Origin: Paraplanobispora takensis
GTDB lineage: Bacteria > Actinomycetota > Actinomycetes > Streptosporangiales > Streptosporangiaceae
Direction: 5' to 3'
NCBI RefSeq assembly: GCF_016863195.1
Contig: NZ_BOOK01000024.1
Coordinates: forward strand, 1 to 64,000
DNA length: 64,000 nucleotides
Shown here: positions 48,015-56,956 of the stretch, piece after piece
How positions within the stretch are numbered: position 1 is the first letter of the stretch
How the letters are laid out: the number at the start of each line of letters is the position of its first letter
Notes under the pieces: model-generated
Seen by the model: only the letters and a program-made list of their open reading frames with translations
The model's database searches: none
Told to the model about the DNA's origin: nothing
Program-made: the position numbers and the translations under genes

Positions 48015-49324
48015 CCGAGATCCGGGTGCCCAAGCTCAACAACAACGACTCCGCCTACCTGCTGGTGGAGTGGGCCGCCGCGGACGGCCAGGCCGTCCGG
48101 GCCGGAGACCCCGTCGCGGTGCTGGAGACCTCCAAGGCGGCCGAGGAGCTCACCGCCGAGCAGGACGGCGTCCTGCGGCACCTCCTGCCCGCCGGCGCCG
48201 AATGCGAGCCCGGCCAGGTCATCGCCCGCCTCGGCGGAGACGGCCTGGCCGCCGCCCCGCAGGAAGGCCGGGAGGGATCCGGGAACGCGCCGGACGGCCA
48301 GGTGGGTGCCGACCACGCGGAAGGCGGCGGGGAACGGGACGGCGAGGGCCCCGATGGGCAGGACCCGGTCGTCACGGCCCCCGCGCGGCGCTTCATGGAC
48401 GAGCACGGCATCTCCATGGAGCAGGTCAGAGCGCTCGGCCGTACGGTGATCCGCCGCGCCGAGCTGGAGTCCCTCCTGCCCGCCCCGGTAACGGAATCCA
48501 CCGATTCCGCCCCGGAGTCCGGGGCCGAGGGGCTCATCGAGCTGTCGCGGGGGCAGCGGCGGGTCGCCGAGGTGGTGATCCGCTCGCACCGGGAGATCCC
48601 GGCCGCGTTCACCGTGATGCGGGTCGACGTGACCGAGACGCTCGCCTTCGCCCGCCGGGAGACCAAACGGCTGCGCGCGCTCATCGGCGTCCCCGAGGTG
48701 CTGGTCAAGGCGACCGGTGAGCTGCTCGGGCGCTTCCCGCTGTTCTTCGCCGCCCCGGTCGACGAGCGCCGGGCCCGGCCCGCGGTCACCGCCGACGTGG
48801 GCGTGACCATGGACGTCGGCCGGGGGATGGTCGTGCCGGTGGTCCGGGACGCGGGCGGGCGTCCGCTGGCGGAGATCGCCCGCGACCTGATGCGGCTGCG
48901 CCGGGCCGCGATGGAGGGGAGCCTGCGGGAGGAGGACCTGCGGGGCGGGTCCATCATGCTCACCCTGCACACCGAGGAGGCCGTCACCATGGCCGTCCCG
49001 ATCGTCTTCCCCGGCCAGGTCTGCGCGCTCTCCCTCACCGCCCCGCGCCCGGAGGTCGTCGAGACGGCCGACGGCTTCACCACCAGGAAGGTCGTCTCCC
49101 TCGGCCTGTGCTACGACCACAGGTTCGTCAACGGCCGCGAGGCGGGCGAGTTCCTGGGCGCGCTGCGCGCGGCGCTGGAGCGTCCGGAGCCGGTTCCGGC
49201 TGCGGCCTCGGCGACGACTTCGACGCCGGCGCCGGCGCCGGCGGTGGCGGTGGCGACTCCGGCGGGAGTGGCTCCGGCGGCTTCAGCGGCGGGCGAACGC
49301 CGGGAGGCCGTGGATCTCCCGTAA
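48011..49324 (+). CDS. Dihydrolipoamide acyltransferase (E2)
   Basis: 437 residues from TTG 48011 (TTGA overlap). Lipoyl domain about 1-80 with the lipoylated lysine in ETSKAAEE; E1/E3-binding domain about 118-158 (RRFMDEHGISMEQVRALG); catalytic domain about 175-410. The active-site motif, usually DHRxxDG, reads DHRFVNG, so the conserved Asp is Asn. Ends in an Ala/Pro-rich tail. No E3 gene is nearby, so a shared one must be used. The acyl group could go to CoA or feed the NRPS pathway. Confidence 0.9.
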   Translation: MTEIRVPKLNNNDSAYLLVEWAAADGQAVRAGDPVAVLETSKAAEELTAEQDGVLRHLLPAGAECEPGQVIARLGGDGLAAAPQEGREGSGNAPDGQVGADHAEGGGERDGEGPDGQDPVVTAPARRFMDEHGISMEQVRALGRTVIRRAELESLLPAPVTESTDSAPESGAEGLIELSRGQRRVAEVVIRSHREIPAAFTVMRVDVTETLAFARRETKRLRALIGVPEVLVKATGELLGRFPLFFAAPVDERRARPAVTADVGVTMDVGRGMVVPVVRDAGGRPLAEIARDLMRLRRAAMEGSLREEDLRGGSIMLTLHTEEAVTMAVPIVFPGQVCALSLTAPRPEVVETADGFTTRKVVSLGLCYDHRFVNGREAGEFLGALRAALERPEPVPAAASATTSTPAPAPAVAVATPAGVAPAASAAGERREAVDLP

Positions 49325-49350
49325 GCGGCCGTAGGGTCGGAATGCTCCTT

Positions 49351-49374
49351 CCGGCCCGGGCGGACCCGGGCCGG
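49351..49374 (+). terminator. Terminator after the E2 gene
   Basis: Perfect 10-bp stem CCGGCCCGGG / CCCGGGCCGG with loop CGGA, the same loop as the NRPS operon terminator, 26 bases past the stop. Confidence 0.8.
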
Positions 49375-49397
49375 CCCGCACGCGAAGGAGGAGACCG

Positions 49398-49788
49398 ATG
49401 ACACCGGCCGCGGCCTACGACGAGATCGCCGACTGGTACGAGAACGACTTCCTCGGCGGGTGGCGGGCCCATGAGGAGACCGGCGGCGATCCCCTCGGCG
49501 TCGGTCCGGTCCTGCGCGACCTCCTCGGTGCGGGCGGCGGCCCGTGCCTGGAGATCGGCTGCGGCACCGGCTTCCACGCCGCCGGGGTCCGCGCGCTGGG
49601 CTGGAGGCCGGTGGGCGTCGGACTCCTGGACGGACCGGGGGGTGCGGGCCAGGGTCGGCGCCGTGCACCGGCCCCTGCCGGAGCTGATGCACTCCTTCCT
49701 TGAGGCGGGCCTGATCCTGGAGCGGTTCGCCGAGGGCCGCGGGCCGACGCCGCTCGTGCTGGCCGTACGGGCGCGCAGACCCGGGTGA
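49398..49788 (+). pseudogene. Remnant of a SAM-dependent methyltransferase
   Basis: The first 75 residues are a normal start of a class I methyltransferase (YDEIADWYE, then motif I LEIGCGTGFH). The sequence then degenerates near 49620-49650 and a typical methyltransferase ending (LPELMHSFLEAGLILERFAEG) continues in the next frame. About 130 residues of the middle are missing, so this is an internal deletion with a frameshift. A good ribosome site (GAAGGAGG) remains, so a 101-residue peptide may still be made. Confidence 0.8.
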
Positions 49789-49894
49789 CCGGCCGCGCCG
49801 CCGCGGGCCCCGTGCGGGCGGCCGTCCGCCGGGGTGCGCCGTACGGCCGCGCGCCCTCTACAGTTGGAAGATCGATTGCAACGGGGAGGTGCCC

Positions 49895-50335
49895 ATGGAC
49901 GGGCGTACGGAAGAGATCCTCGACAGCCCCACGGGCTGGGTGGCGGCGCACGTGCGCACCTACGTCGAGTCGGACGGCGCGAAGGGGCACCTCTACCACG
50001 GAGTGCCGACCCTGCTGCTGACCACCCGGGGACGCCGGTCGGGCAAGCTGCGCCGTACCGCCCTCATCTACGGCCGCGACGGCGACCGCCACCTGCTCGT
50101 CGCCTCCAACGGAGGGTCACCCGGCCACCCGGCCTGGTATCTCAACCTGACCGCCGACCCCGCCGTCGAGGTCCAGGTCGGCCCGGAGAAGTTCGCCGCC
50201 AGGGCCCGCACCGCCACCGCCGAGGAGAAGCGGGCGCTCTGGCCGGTGATGGCCGAGGTCTTCCCCACCTATGACGGCTACCAGGCCAAGACCTCCAGGG
50301 ACATCCCCCTCGTCATCCTCGAACGCGCGCAGTGA
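49895..50335 (+). CDS. Deazaflavin (F420)-dependent nitroreductase-family protein
   Basis: 146 residues with the family segments LLLTTRGRRSGKLRRTALIYG and HPAWYLNLTADPAVEVQVG, as in Ddn-type F420-binding reductases. ATG 49895 has GGGGAGG. Single gene; a short stem (GAGGGC-AC-GCCCTC, 50334-50347) overlaps its stop. Confidence 0.9.
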   Translation: MDGRTEEILDSPTGWVAAHVRTYVESDGAKGHLYHGVPTLLLTTRGRRSGKLRRTALIYGRDGDRHLLVASNGGSPGHPAWYLNLTADPAVEVQVGPEKFAARARTATAEEKRALWPVMAEVFPTYDGYQAKTSRDIPLVILERAQ

Positions 50336-50380
50336 GGGCACGCCCTCTCCGCGCAGGCATGCGGTGACGGGGGACGGCCC

Positions 50381-52291
50381 TCACAGGCGGGGGTCGGGCT
50401 GCAGGTCACCGTTCGTCAGCCCGTCCAGGACGATGCGCCCCAGCAGCTCGCCCGCCTCGTTCGCCCGGCGCAGCGCGCCCTCGAAACGTTCCAGCTGCCG
50501 GAACACCTCGCCGTAGCGCCGCTGCTCGGCCAGGGAGAGCCGGGGCAGCGGCGCGCGGCGCACGTCCAGCCGGGAGGCGCCCGAGGCCGAGGCGGACGGC
50601 TGGCGGGCCGAGACCTTGAGGAAGCCGGCGACGAAGTGGGGGTCGAAGAAATCCGGGTCGGGCCGGACGACGGTCAGGTTCGGGCCGAGCGCGACCTCCT
50701 CGTCGATCACCCTGGCGGCCGGGACGCGGCTCGCGACGGGCACGACGATGTCACCGGGCCGGGCGATGACCAGGCCGGGCTCCTCCTTCCCCCGGCCGGT
50801 CGGCTCCTGTCCCAGCACCACGTCCGCCGCGGTCAGCAGCCTCAGCTCCCCCGACCCGGTCTCCATCCGCACCGGGGTCTGCAGGATCTGCAGGCTCCCC
50901 GCGCGGGCCAGCTCCCCCAGGGAGGTCATGGAGAAGGGGCCGTGCGGGGACTCGGCGGCCGAGGGCAGCAGCCGGGTCAGCTCGGCGGTCGCGCGCAGCA
51001 GTTCCTCGCGGGTCCTGCCGACGCCGCCGGGGCTGACGACCGACCGGGTGAGATAGCGGGCCGGGGTGAGGTCGATCTCGTCGTCGAGCAGGTCGATGAC
51101 CGGGACGGTACGGCCGCCGCCCGCCGTCTCGCGGTGCGGGTCCTCCTCGAAGGAGGACCACATCGGGATCACGGTCTCCGGCGACCCGGTGGCGTCCATC
51201 ATCAGCACGTGGGAGGGCGCCCGGTCACCGGCGACCGGCCGTCTCAGCAGCCACAGGTGGGGCGGCATGGTCGACTGGGGCGCCGCCCCGGAGGGCAGGG
51301 CCACGACCGCCCGCAGGGCGCCGGCCCGGATGAGCTGGGAGCGGACCCGGCGGCCGGATCTCCGGTTCGCCGCGGCGGGCGGCATCAGCACGACCACCTG
51401 ACCGCCCGGCCTGGCGTGGGCGAGGCAGTGCTGGACCCAGGCCAGCTCGGACTCCCCGCGCGGCGGCAGGCCGTACTGCCAGCGCGGGTCGTTGGCCAGT
51501 TCCTCGTAGCCCCAGCCGCGCTCGCTGAACGGCGGGCTGCACAGCACCGCGTCGGCCTGCAAGTGCGGGAAGGCGTCGCGGGTCAGGGCGTCTCCGGTCC
51601 GGACGTCGGCCGGGATGCCCCGCACCGCCAGCCGGGCCCCGGCCAGGCGTGCCGCGGCGGCGTCGCGCTCCTGGCCCACCGTGCGGACCTTCCCCGGCTC
51701 GCCTCCGGCGGCGATCAGGAGCCCGCCGTGGCCGCAGGAGGGGTCGAAGACCTGGGTGGCCCGGGGCTCGACGAACGCCGCCATGAGCCGGGCGATGTCA
51801 GGGGAGATCACCTGCACCCGGCGCGAATGCGCCTGGGTGTAGCGCGTGTAGAGGAACTCCACCGCCTCCTGCGGCCCGCGTTCCGCCGCCAGCTCCGCGG
51901 TGGCGCGGATCAGCGGGACGTCGCTCTCGTCCGTCACCAGTTCGGGGAGGGCTCCGGCGATCTCGGCGTCCTCCCCTTGGAGCAGCGTTCCGAGCTTGCG
52001 GTGCGCGATGGCCGCGGCCAGCCTGCTGACGAGGGAGAGCAGCTGGAGGTCGTCGGCCGAGTTGCGGACCTGCTGCCACAGCAGCTCGTCGCCGGGAAGC
52101 TCCTGCAGCTTCCCCTGGGCGCGCAGCCAGGTCTCGACCTCGGAGAGGGAGAACAGGGGGCTCGAGGCGGTGCCGCCGACCGGCGCGGGGAAGTCACCGA
52201 ACCGGCGGCGCCAGTTGCTCACCGCGGCGCGCCCGACGCCGGCCAGCCTGGCGATGTCTCCCGCGGTAACCGTAGCGTCCTCCGTGGTCAA
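50381..52291 (-). CDS. N6-adenine DNA methylase with helix-turn-helix and specificity-like region
   Basis: About 636 residues. An N-terminal helix-turn-helix (TAGDIARLAGVGRAAVSNWRRR), a helical part, then the methylase with motif I DPSCGHGG and motif IV SPPF (residues about 200-400), and a C-terminal HsdS-like region ending in a helical coil. Methylation and target recognition thus sit on one chain; no nuclease gene is nearby, so it is probably an orphan methylase. TTG 52291 was chosen because GGAGG stands 7 bases before it; 52297 (GTG) is possible. Confidence 0.83.
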   Translation of the reverse strand: MTTEDATVTAGDIARLAGVGRAAVSNWRRRFGDFPAPVGGTASSPLFSLSEVETWLRAQGKLQELPGDELLWQQVRNSADDLQLLSLVSRLAAAIAHRKLGTLLQGEDAEIAGALPELVTDESDVPLIRATAELAAERGPQEAVEFLYTRYTQAHSRRVQVISPDIARLMAAFVEPRATQVFDPSCGHGGLLIAAGGEPGKVRTVGQERDAAAARLAGARLAVRGIPADVRTGDALTRDAFPHLQADAVLCSPPFSERGWGYEELANDPRWQYGLPPRGESELAWVQHCLAHARPGGQVVVLMPPAAANRRSGRRVRSQLIRAGALRAVVALPSGAAPQSTMPPHLWLLRRPVAGDRAPSHVLMMDATGSPETVIPMWSSFEEDPHRETAGGGRTVPVIDLLDDEIDLTPARYLTRSVVSPGGVGRTREELLRATAELTRLLPSAAESPHGPFSMTSLGELARAGSLQILQTPVRMETGSGELRLLTAADVVLGQEPTGRGKEEPGLVIARPGDIVVPVASRVPAARVIDEEVALGPNLTVVRPDPDFFDPHFVAGFLKVSARQPSASASGASRLDVRRAPLPRLSLAEQRRYGEVFRQLERFEGALRRANEAGELLGRIVLDGLTNGDLQPDPRL

Positions 52292-52498
52292 TCTCACCCC
52301 TCCAGTTGAATCGACAGGTCGGACCGAAACCCTCGCCGCGCTGCCCCGCTTTCCCGATACCGGTCGCTGAAAGCAGGTCAGGCGTGCATCTTCGCACTCT
52401 CCGCGACGTCTTTCACATTCGACCTGTACCGGTTCAGAAACCATAGGCGGCGCAAGACCGAATTCAGTCAGGTTTCGGACACGCCGTCGACCCGCAGC

Positions 52499-53530
52499 TC
52501 AGCGGCGGTGGACCACGGTTCCGCCCGAACGCCCGGGGAAGGCGACCACCAGATATTCACTTCCGGGCTTCTCCAGGTCCTCCAGCCCGCCGTCGGGGAG
52601 GTCGCGGGCGTAGATCCTGATCCGGTACTCCCCGGGCCCGGCCGCGCCGAGGTTGGCCGTCCCGGTCCCGCCCTCGGAGCCGACGACCTCGATCCGCTCA
52701 CCGGTGCTGCGCAGGCCGGTCTCGACGATCTGCTCCCAGCCCCGCGGCAGGAGCGGCGGCGCCTCGGCGAAGTCCATCGTCGTCACGCAGGCGTAGTCGT
52801 TCAGATCGTAGGTGCGCACCCGCACCACCTTCTCGTAGACCTCCACCAGGCCGCCGAGGACGGGCCGTTCGCTCCCCCACTCCCCGCCGACGTCGCCCAC
52901 CGTGAACTCGCCGCCCTCGCCGGTGAAGGCCGCGACGGTGACCCGGCTGCCGGGACGCGGGCCCCGCCACCGGTCGGGGCAGCGCGCGGCGACCCGGTCC
53001 TCGTGCTCCTTCTCCTCCCGCAGCAGCTCGGCCTCGGGCCGCAACCGGTCGGGGCCGTGCCGGGCGACCAGGTCCGGGCAGAGGTAGACCAGCGCGTCGA
53101 GCATCACCGTGCTCCAGTAGGGGCCGTCCCCGGTCTTGTCCAGCTCCGCCTTGACGCGCGGGTCCTCGGTCCGCAGGTGCATCACCCCGCAGAGCCTCTT
53201 GCCGTGGGCGAGGACCTCCTTCTCCCGCACCGCGCCGAAGAGCGGCGGCACCCCCGGCTCCGCGGTCGCCAGGCAGAGGAAGGCCCGTTCCCGGTCCGCG
53301 AAGCGGGTCTCCCCGAAGCCCTGCCCGGAGACGACCCAGGGCGCGCACTTCCCGATCCTCTCGGCCTCCGCGCCTCCGTAACCGCCCTCGGGGACGTCCT
53401 CGTAGCCGTAGACGGCCACCGATCCGCTTCCCCGCACGGCCGGGAACACCACGGCGGCGGACAGGAGGAGCACCACGGCTCCCGCGGCCACCGCGGACCT
53501 CGGGAGCCCGAACCACCGCGACCGCCGCAT
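52499..53530 (-). CDS. Membrane-anchored secreted protein of unknown function
   Basis: About 343 residues: basic start MRRSRWFG, one membrane helix (about 12-32), then an extracytoplasmic part with several Cys (KCAPW, FLCLA, KRLCGVM, YLCPD, ARCPDRW, YACVT) that could form disulfides. No family recognised. Downstream of the sugar importer genes on the same strand but 52 bp away, so it may be read through. The gap 52292-52498 upstream of the methylase shows no gene. Confidence 0.65.
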   Translation of the reverse strand: MRRSRWFGLPRSAVAAGAVVLLLSAAVVFPAVRGSGSVAVYGYEDVPEGGYGGAEAERIGKCAPWVVSGQGFGETRFADRERAFLCLATAEPGVPPLFGAVREKEVLAHGKRLCGVMHLRTEDPRVKAELDKTGDGPYWSTVMLDALVYLCPDLVARHGPDRLRPEAELLREEKEHEDRVAARCPDRWRGPRPGSRVTVAAFTGEGGEFTVGDVGGEWGSERPVLGGLVEVYEKVVRVRTYDLNDYACVTTMDFAEAPPLLPRGWEQIVETGLRSTGERIEVVGSEGGTGTANLGAAGPGEYRIRIYARDLPDGGLEDLEKPGSEYLVVAFPGRSGGTVVHRR

Positions 53531-53582
53531 CCCGCCCGCCTCCGCTAGATCAAGATCGGAGTGCACCCTACCGGGAGGCCGG

Positions 53583-54464
53583 TCACTTGATCGACCCCGC
53601 GGTCAGGCCGCCGACGACCTTCCTCTCGATGAGCGCGAACAGGATGATGACCGGGATGGTGGCGATCACCGAGCCCGCGAACAGGTTCTGCCAGTCGACC
53701 TGGTACTGGCCGATGAAGGAGTTCAGCGCCACGGTCAGCGGCTGGTTGGCCGGGGTCGTGGTGAGGGTGAGGGCCACGACGAACTCGTTCCACGCCGCGA
53801 TGAAGGTGAAGATCAGCGCGGTCACCACGCCGGGCATCGCCAGCGGGAGCGTCACCCGGAACAGCGCCCCGAAGCGGCCGTTGCCGTCGATGAAGGCCGC
53901 CTCCTCCAGCTCCCGCGGGATCGAGGAGAAGTAGGCGTGCAGGATCCACACCGCGAAGGCGAGGTTGAAGCCGCTGTTGACCAGGATCAGCGACCAGATC
54001 GAGTCGACCAGGCCGAACTGGTAGAACTCGCGGTAGATGCCGACCAGCATGGCGGTGGGCTGGAACATCTGGGTGATCAGCACCAGGATCAGGAACGCCG
54101 TACGGCCCCGGAACTCGTGCCGCGCCGTGTAGTACGCGGCCGGCAGGGCCACCAGCAGCACCAGGACCGTCGATCCGGCCGCGACCTGCAGGGTGACGCC
54201 CAGGTTCTGGGCCAGCCCGCCGGTCCAGAAGTTCGCGAAGTTGGACCAGGCGAACGTCTCCGGGAAGAAGGTCGCCTCGCGCAGCTCCTCCTGCGGGCGG
54301 AGCGCGGTGAGGATCATCACCAGATAGGGGAACAGGAAGATGAACGCGATCAGGTAGGCGCTCGCCGCCACGATCGCGGTCTTGATCGACGGGAGCCGCC
54401 GCGCCGGGGCGGGGGGCCGCACGGCCGCCGGGCGGACCGCGGGGGCGCTCTCGGTGAGGGTCAT
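53583..54464 (-). CDS. Sugar ABC importer permease (MalG-type)
   Basis: 293 residues, six helices, with the EAA loop EAAFIDGNGRFGALFRVTLPLA. GAAGGAGG precedes the ATG, which overlaps the micro-gene stop. No ATPase gene is present; importers of this kind share a general ATPase such as MsiK. Confidence 0.93.
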   Translation of the reverse strand: MTLTESAPAVRPAAVRPPAPARRLPSIKTAIVAASAYLIAFIFLFPYLVMILTALRPQEELREATFFPETFAWSNFANFWTGGLAQNLGVTLQVAAGSTVLVLLVALPAAYYTARHEFRGRTAFLILVLITQMFQPTAMLVGIYREFYQFGLVDSIWSLILVNSGFNLAFAVWILHAYFSSIPRELEEAAFIDGNGRFGALFRVTLPLAMPGVVTALIFTFIAAWNEFVVALTLTTTPANQPLTVALNSFIGQYQVDWQNLFAGSVIATIPVIILFALIERKVVGGLTAGSIK

Positions 54465-54553
54465 GAGACCTCCTTCGCCGGCCTCGTGACCGGGGTGCCG
54501 TGCTCGGTGACCGGGGTGCCGTGCTCGCCGACGGCCTGGCTCGGCTCGGTCAT
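54461..54553 (-). CDS. 30-residue micro-gene between the two permeases
   Basis: A separate frame opened by ATG 54553, with GGACGGAGG before it, and closed by TGA at 54461. It overlaps the previous permease stop as ATGA and the next permease start as ATGA. The peptide is hydrophilic and contains EHGTPVT twice, from a 21-bp tandem repeat (54486-54527). It may only carry ribosomes from one permease gene to the next, or make a real small protein. Confidence 0.5.
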   Translation of the reverse strand: MTEPSQAVGEHGTPVTEHGTPVTRPAKEVS

Positions 54554-55455
54554 CGGACCTCCGTCCGCCACTTGCTGACCCTCAGGAAGATGACGGTCAG
54601 GATGATGACCATGCCGAAGTTGACCACGGACATGGCCGCCGACTCGCCGATGTCGGAGCCCTTGAGGATGTACATGAAGATGGTCGAGGTGGCGGTGGAG
54701 TAACCGGGCTGGCCGTGGGTCATGGCCCAGATGATCGGGAAGCTGTTGAAGACGTTCATCACGTTGATGAGCGCCGCCACGGTCAGGGCGGGCCGCAGCA
54801 GCGGGAGCGTGATCGACCAGTAGGTGCGCAGCTTCGAGGCGCCGTCCATCTTGGCGGCCTCGTAGACGTCGGCGGGGATCGCCGACAGGCCGGCCAGCAG
54901 CGCGTAGGTGGTGAACGGCAGCGACACGAACACCGCCACGAACACCAGCCAGGGCATCGCGGTGGAGGCGTTGCCCAGCGGGTCGGCGTCTGCGCCGCCG
55001 AGCGCGTCCAGCACGCCGACCTTGTGCAGGATCATGTTGATCAGGCCGACCTCGGGGTCGAGCATCCACTTGAAGATGATCGCCGTCATCAGCACCGAGG
55101 CCGCCCACGGCGCGATCAGCGCCCAGCGGGCGAAGCGGCGGCCGGGGAAGCGCTGGTTGAACAGCTGCGCCAGCGCCAGGGAGAGCACCACCGTGATGCT
55201 CACCACCGCGACCACCCACACCAGGCTCCTGAACATGACCCCGGCGAAGTCGGGCTCGGCGAAGAGCTTGGTGTAGTTGTCGGTCCCGTTGGCCCCCTGG
55301 ACCACGCCGAACCGGCTGATCTTCAGGAACGACGACTGGATCATCACCACGACCGGCCAGACGACGACCACGCCGATCAGCACGATGGCGGGGCCGATCC
55401 AGGCCAGCGGGCCCAGCGCGCGCATCACCCGCACCGGGGTGAGTGTCTGCTGCAT
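54550..55455 (-). CDS. Sugar ABC importer permease (MalF-type)
   Basis: 301 residues, six helices, EAA loop EAAKMDGASKLRTYWSITLPLL. ATG 55455 has AGGACTT before it; a longer frame exists upstream but lacks the usual start. Confidence 0.93.
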   Translation of the reverse strand: MQQTLTPVRVMRALGPLAWIGPAIVLIGVVVVWPVVVMIQSSFLKISRFGVVQGANGTDNYTKLFAEPDFAGVMFRSLVWVVAVVSITVVLSLALAQLFNQRFPGRRFARWALIAPWAASVLMTAIIFKWMLDPEVGLINMILHKVGVLDALGGADADPLGNASTAMPWLVFVAVFVSLPFTTYALLAGLSAIPADVYEAAKMDGASKLRTYWSITLPLLRPALTVAALINVMNVFNSFPIIWAMTHGQPGYSTATSTIFMYILKGSDIGESAAMSVVNFGMVIILTVIFLRVSKWRTEVR

Positions 55456-55477
55456 AAGTCCTGCTTTCGGTGGGCGC

Positions 55478-55518
55478 CGGATGCGGCGCGCGCCCGGAGA
55501 AGACGCGCGCCGCATCCG
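55478..55518 (-). terminator. Strong hairpin between binding-protein and permease genes
   Basis: Perfect 15-bp stem CGGATGCGGCGCGCG / CGCGCGCCGCATCCG with an 11-base loop, just after the binding-protein stop. Typical intercistronic stem that protects the binding-protein mRNA or stops part of transcription, giving more binding protein than permease. Confidence 0.75.
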
Positions 55519-55551
55519 TTCGCCGGTGATCGGACCGGGGATCGAACCGGG

Positions 55552-56811
55552 CTAGTTCGCGGTGGCGACCTTCTGGATGGCCCCGAGGACCTCCTTGGGG
55601 TCACCGTCGATGGCGCCGCCGATGGTCTGCTTGATCTGGGTGTTCACCTCGGACCACTTGGGGTCCTGGAAGGGGTAGAACGTGGCGTTGGGCAGCGCGG
55701 CCAGGAACGGCTTGAGCTTCTCGTCCGAGGAGAGCTTCTCGATGCCGGACTTGGTCACCGGGAGCAGCTTGTAGGTGTCGCTGATCTTCTGGGCCGCGGT
55801 GCCGCCGTAGAAGAAGTCGAAGAACTTCTTGACCTCTTCCTTGTGGCCGTTCTTGTTGAAGGCCATGATCCAGTCCTCGACGCCGAGGGTGGTGTCGAGC
55901 GGGCCGCTCTTGCCCGCGATCGGGGCGACGCCGAAGTTCTTCAGGCCGCCCTTCTCGAAGATCGGGATCGACATGGGGCCGCCGTTGACCATGCCGACCT
56001 TGCCGGCGGCGAAGTCCGCCCAGACGTCCTTGCGGTTCTTGGTGCCGGGGTTGGGAGTGGTCAGACCGGCCGAGACCAGGCCCTTGAGGTAGGTGAAGGT
56101 CTCGACGTTGGCCGCGGAGTCGACGGCCCAGTTGCCGGAGGTGTCCTTGTAGCCGCCGCCGTTGCCCATGAACCACAGGAACGACTCGGCCTGGGCCTCC
56201 TCGTTGCCCAGCGGCAGGCCGAACGGCTGGCTGACGCCGGCGGCCTTGAGCTTCTCGGCCGCGGCCTTGAGCTCGTCCCAGGTCTTGGGCGCCTCGGTGA
56301 TGCCGGCCTTGTCGAACAGGTCCTTGTTGTAGAACAGGGCGCGGGCCGAGGAGACGAACGGGATGCCGTAGCCGACGCCGTCGACCTTGCCGAAGTCGGC
56401 GAACTTCTCCAGCATGTCGGAGGAGGTCGCCGGGGACAGGACCTCGTCGGTCTTGTACAGCAGGCCGTCCTTGACGAAGCCGGAGTAGTCGCCGGTCTGC
56501 AGGATGTCGGGCACCTGCCCGTTCTGCACCATGGTGGCGACCTGCTTGTCGATGTCGTTCCAGTTGATGACCTGGACCTCGACCTTGATGCCGGGGTTGG
56601 CCGCCTGGAACTCGTCGACGACGCCCTTCCAGAACTTCTCACCGCTGTTCTCGGCGGTGGGGCCGTCGCCGTAGTCGGCGGCCACGAGCTTCAGCGTCAC
56701 CGAGCCGTCGGCCGCCTTCTCGCCGCCGGCGGGGCTCTCCGAGCCGCAGGCGGTCATTACCAGTGCGGCGGACAGCCCGAGCGTGACCGCGCCGACCAGT
56801 CTCTTGTTCAC
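55552..56811 (-). CDS. Sugar-binding lipoprotein of the ABC importer (SBP_bac_1)
   Basis: 419 residues; lipoprotein signal with lipobox VMTAC (Cys about 22) and a class 1 sugar-binding fold (EFQAANPGIKVEVQVINWND; WDELKAAAEKLKAAG). GTG 56811 with AAGGTGG. Upstream DasR-like operators suggest an amino sugar such as chitobiose or GlcNAc, like DasABC or NgcEFG of streptomycetes. Confidence 0.92.
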   Translation of the reverse strand: MNKRLVGAVTLGLSAALVMTACGSESPAGGEKAADGSVTLKLVAADYGDGPTAENSGEKFWKGVVDEFQAANPGIKVEVQVINWNDIDKQVATMVQNGQVPDILQTGDYSGFVKDGLLYKTDEVLSPATSSDMLEKFADFGKVDGVGYGIPFVSSARALFYNKDLFDKAGITEAPKTWDELKAAAEKLKAAGVSQPFGLPLGNEEAQAESFLWFMGNGGGYKDTSGNWAVDSAANVETFTYLKGLVSAGLTTPNPGTKNRKDVWADFAAGKVGMVNGGPMSIPIFEKGGLKNFGVAPIAGKSGPLDTTLGVEDWIMAFNKNGHKEEVKKFFDFFYGGTAAQKISDTYKLLPVTKSGIEKLSSDEKLKPFLAALPNATFYPFQDPKWSEVNTQIKQTIGGAIDGDPKEVLGAIQKVATAN

Positions 56812-56842
56812 GTGACTACCACCTTGGTCATCCACGGACCAC

Positions 56843-56858
56843 ACTGGTCCGTACCAGT
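56843..56858. promoter_or_regulatory. DasR-like operator 1
   Basis: ACTGGTCCGTACCAGT: arms ACTGGT and ACCAGT, matching the DasR (GntR family) dre pattern. Lies in the mRNA leader of the sugar-binding protein gene. Confidence 0.7.
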
Positions 56859-56956
56859 TCTGGGTGCCGAGGACCCTCGGCGAGCGGAAGCGGCGGGGGT
56901 GGACCGGCAGCGGTCTTCCGACCGGCCGTCCTCCCGGGGCTTCCGCGGTGCGGATA

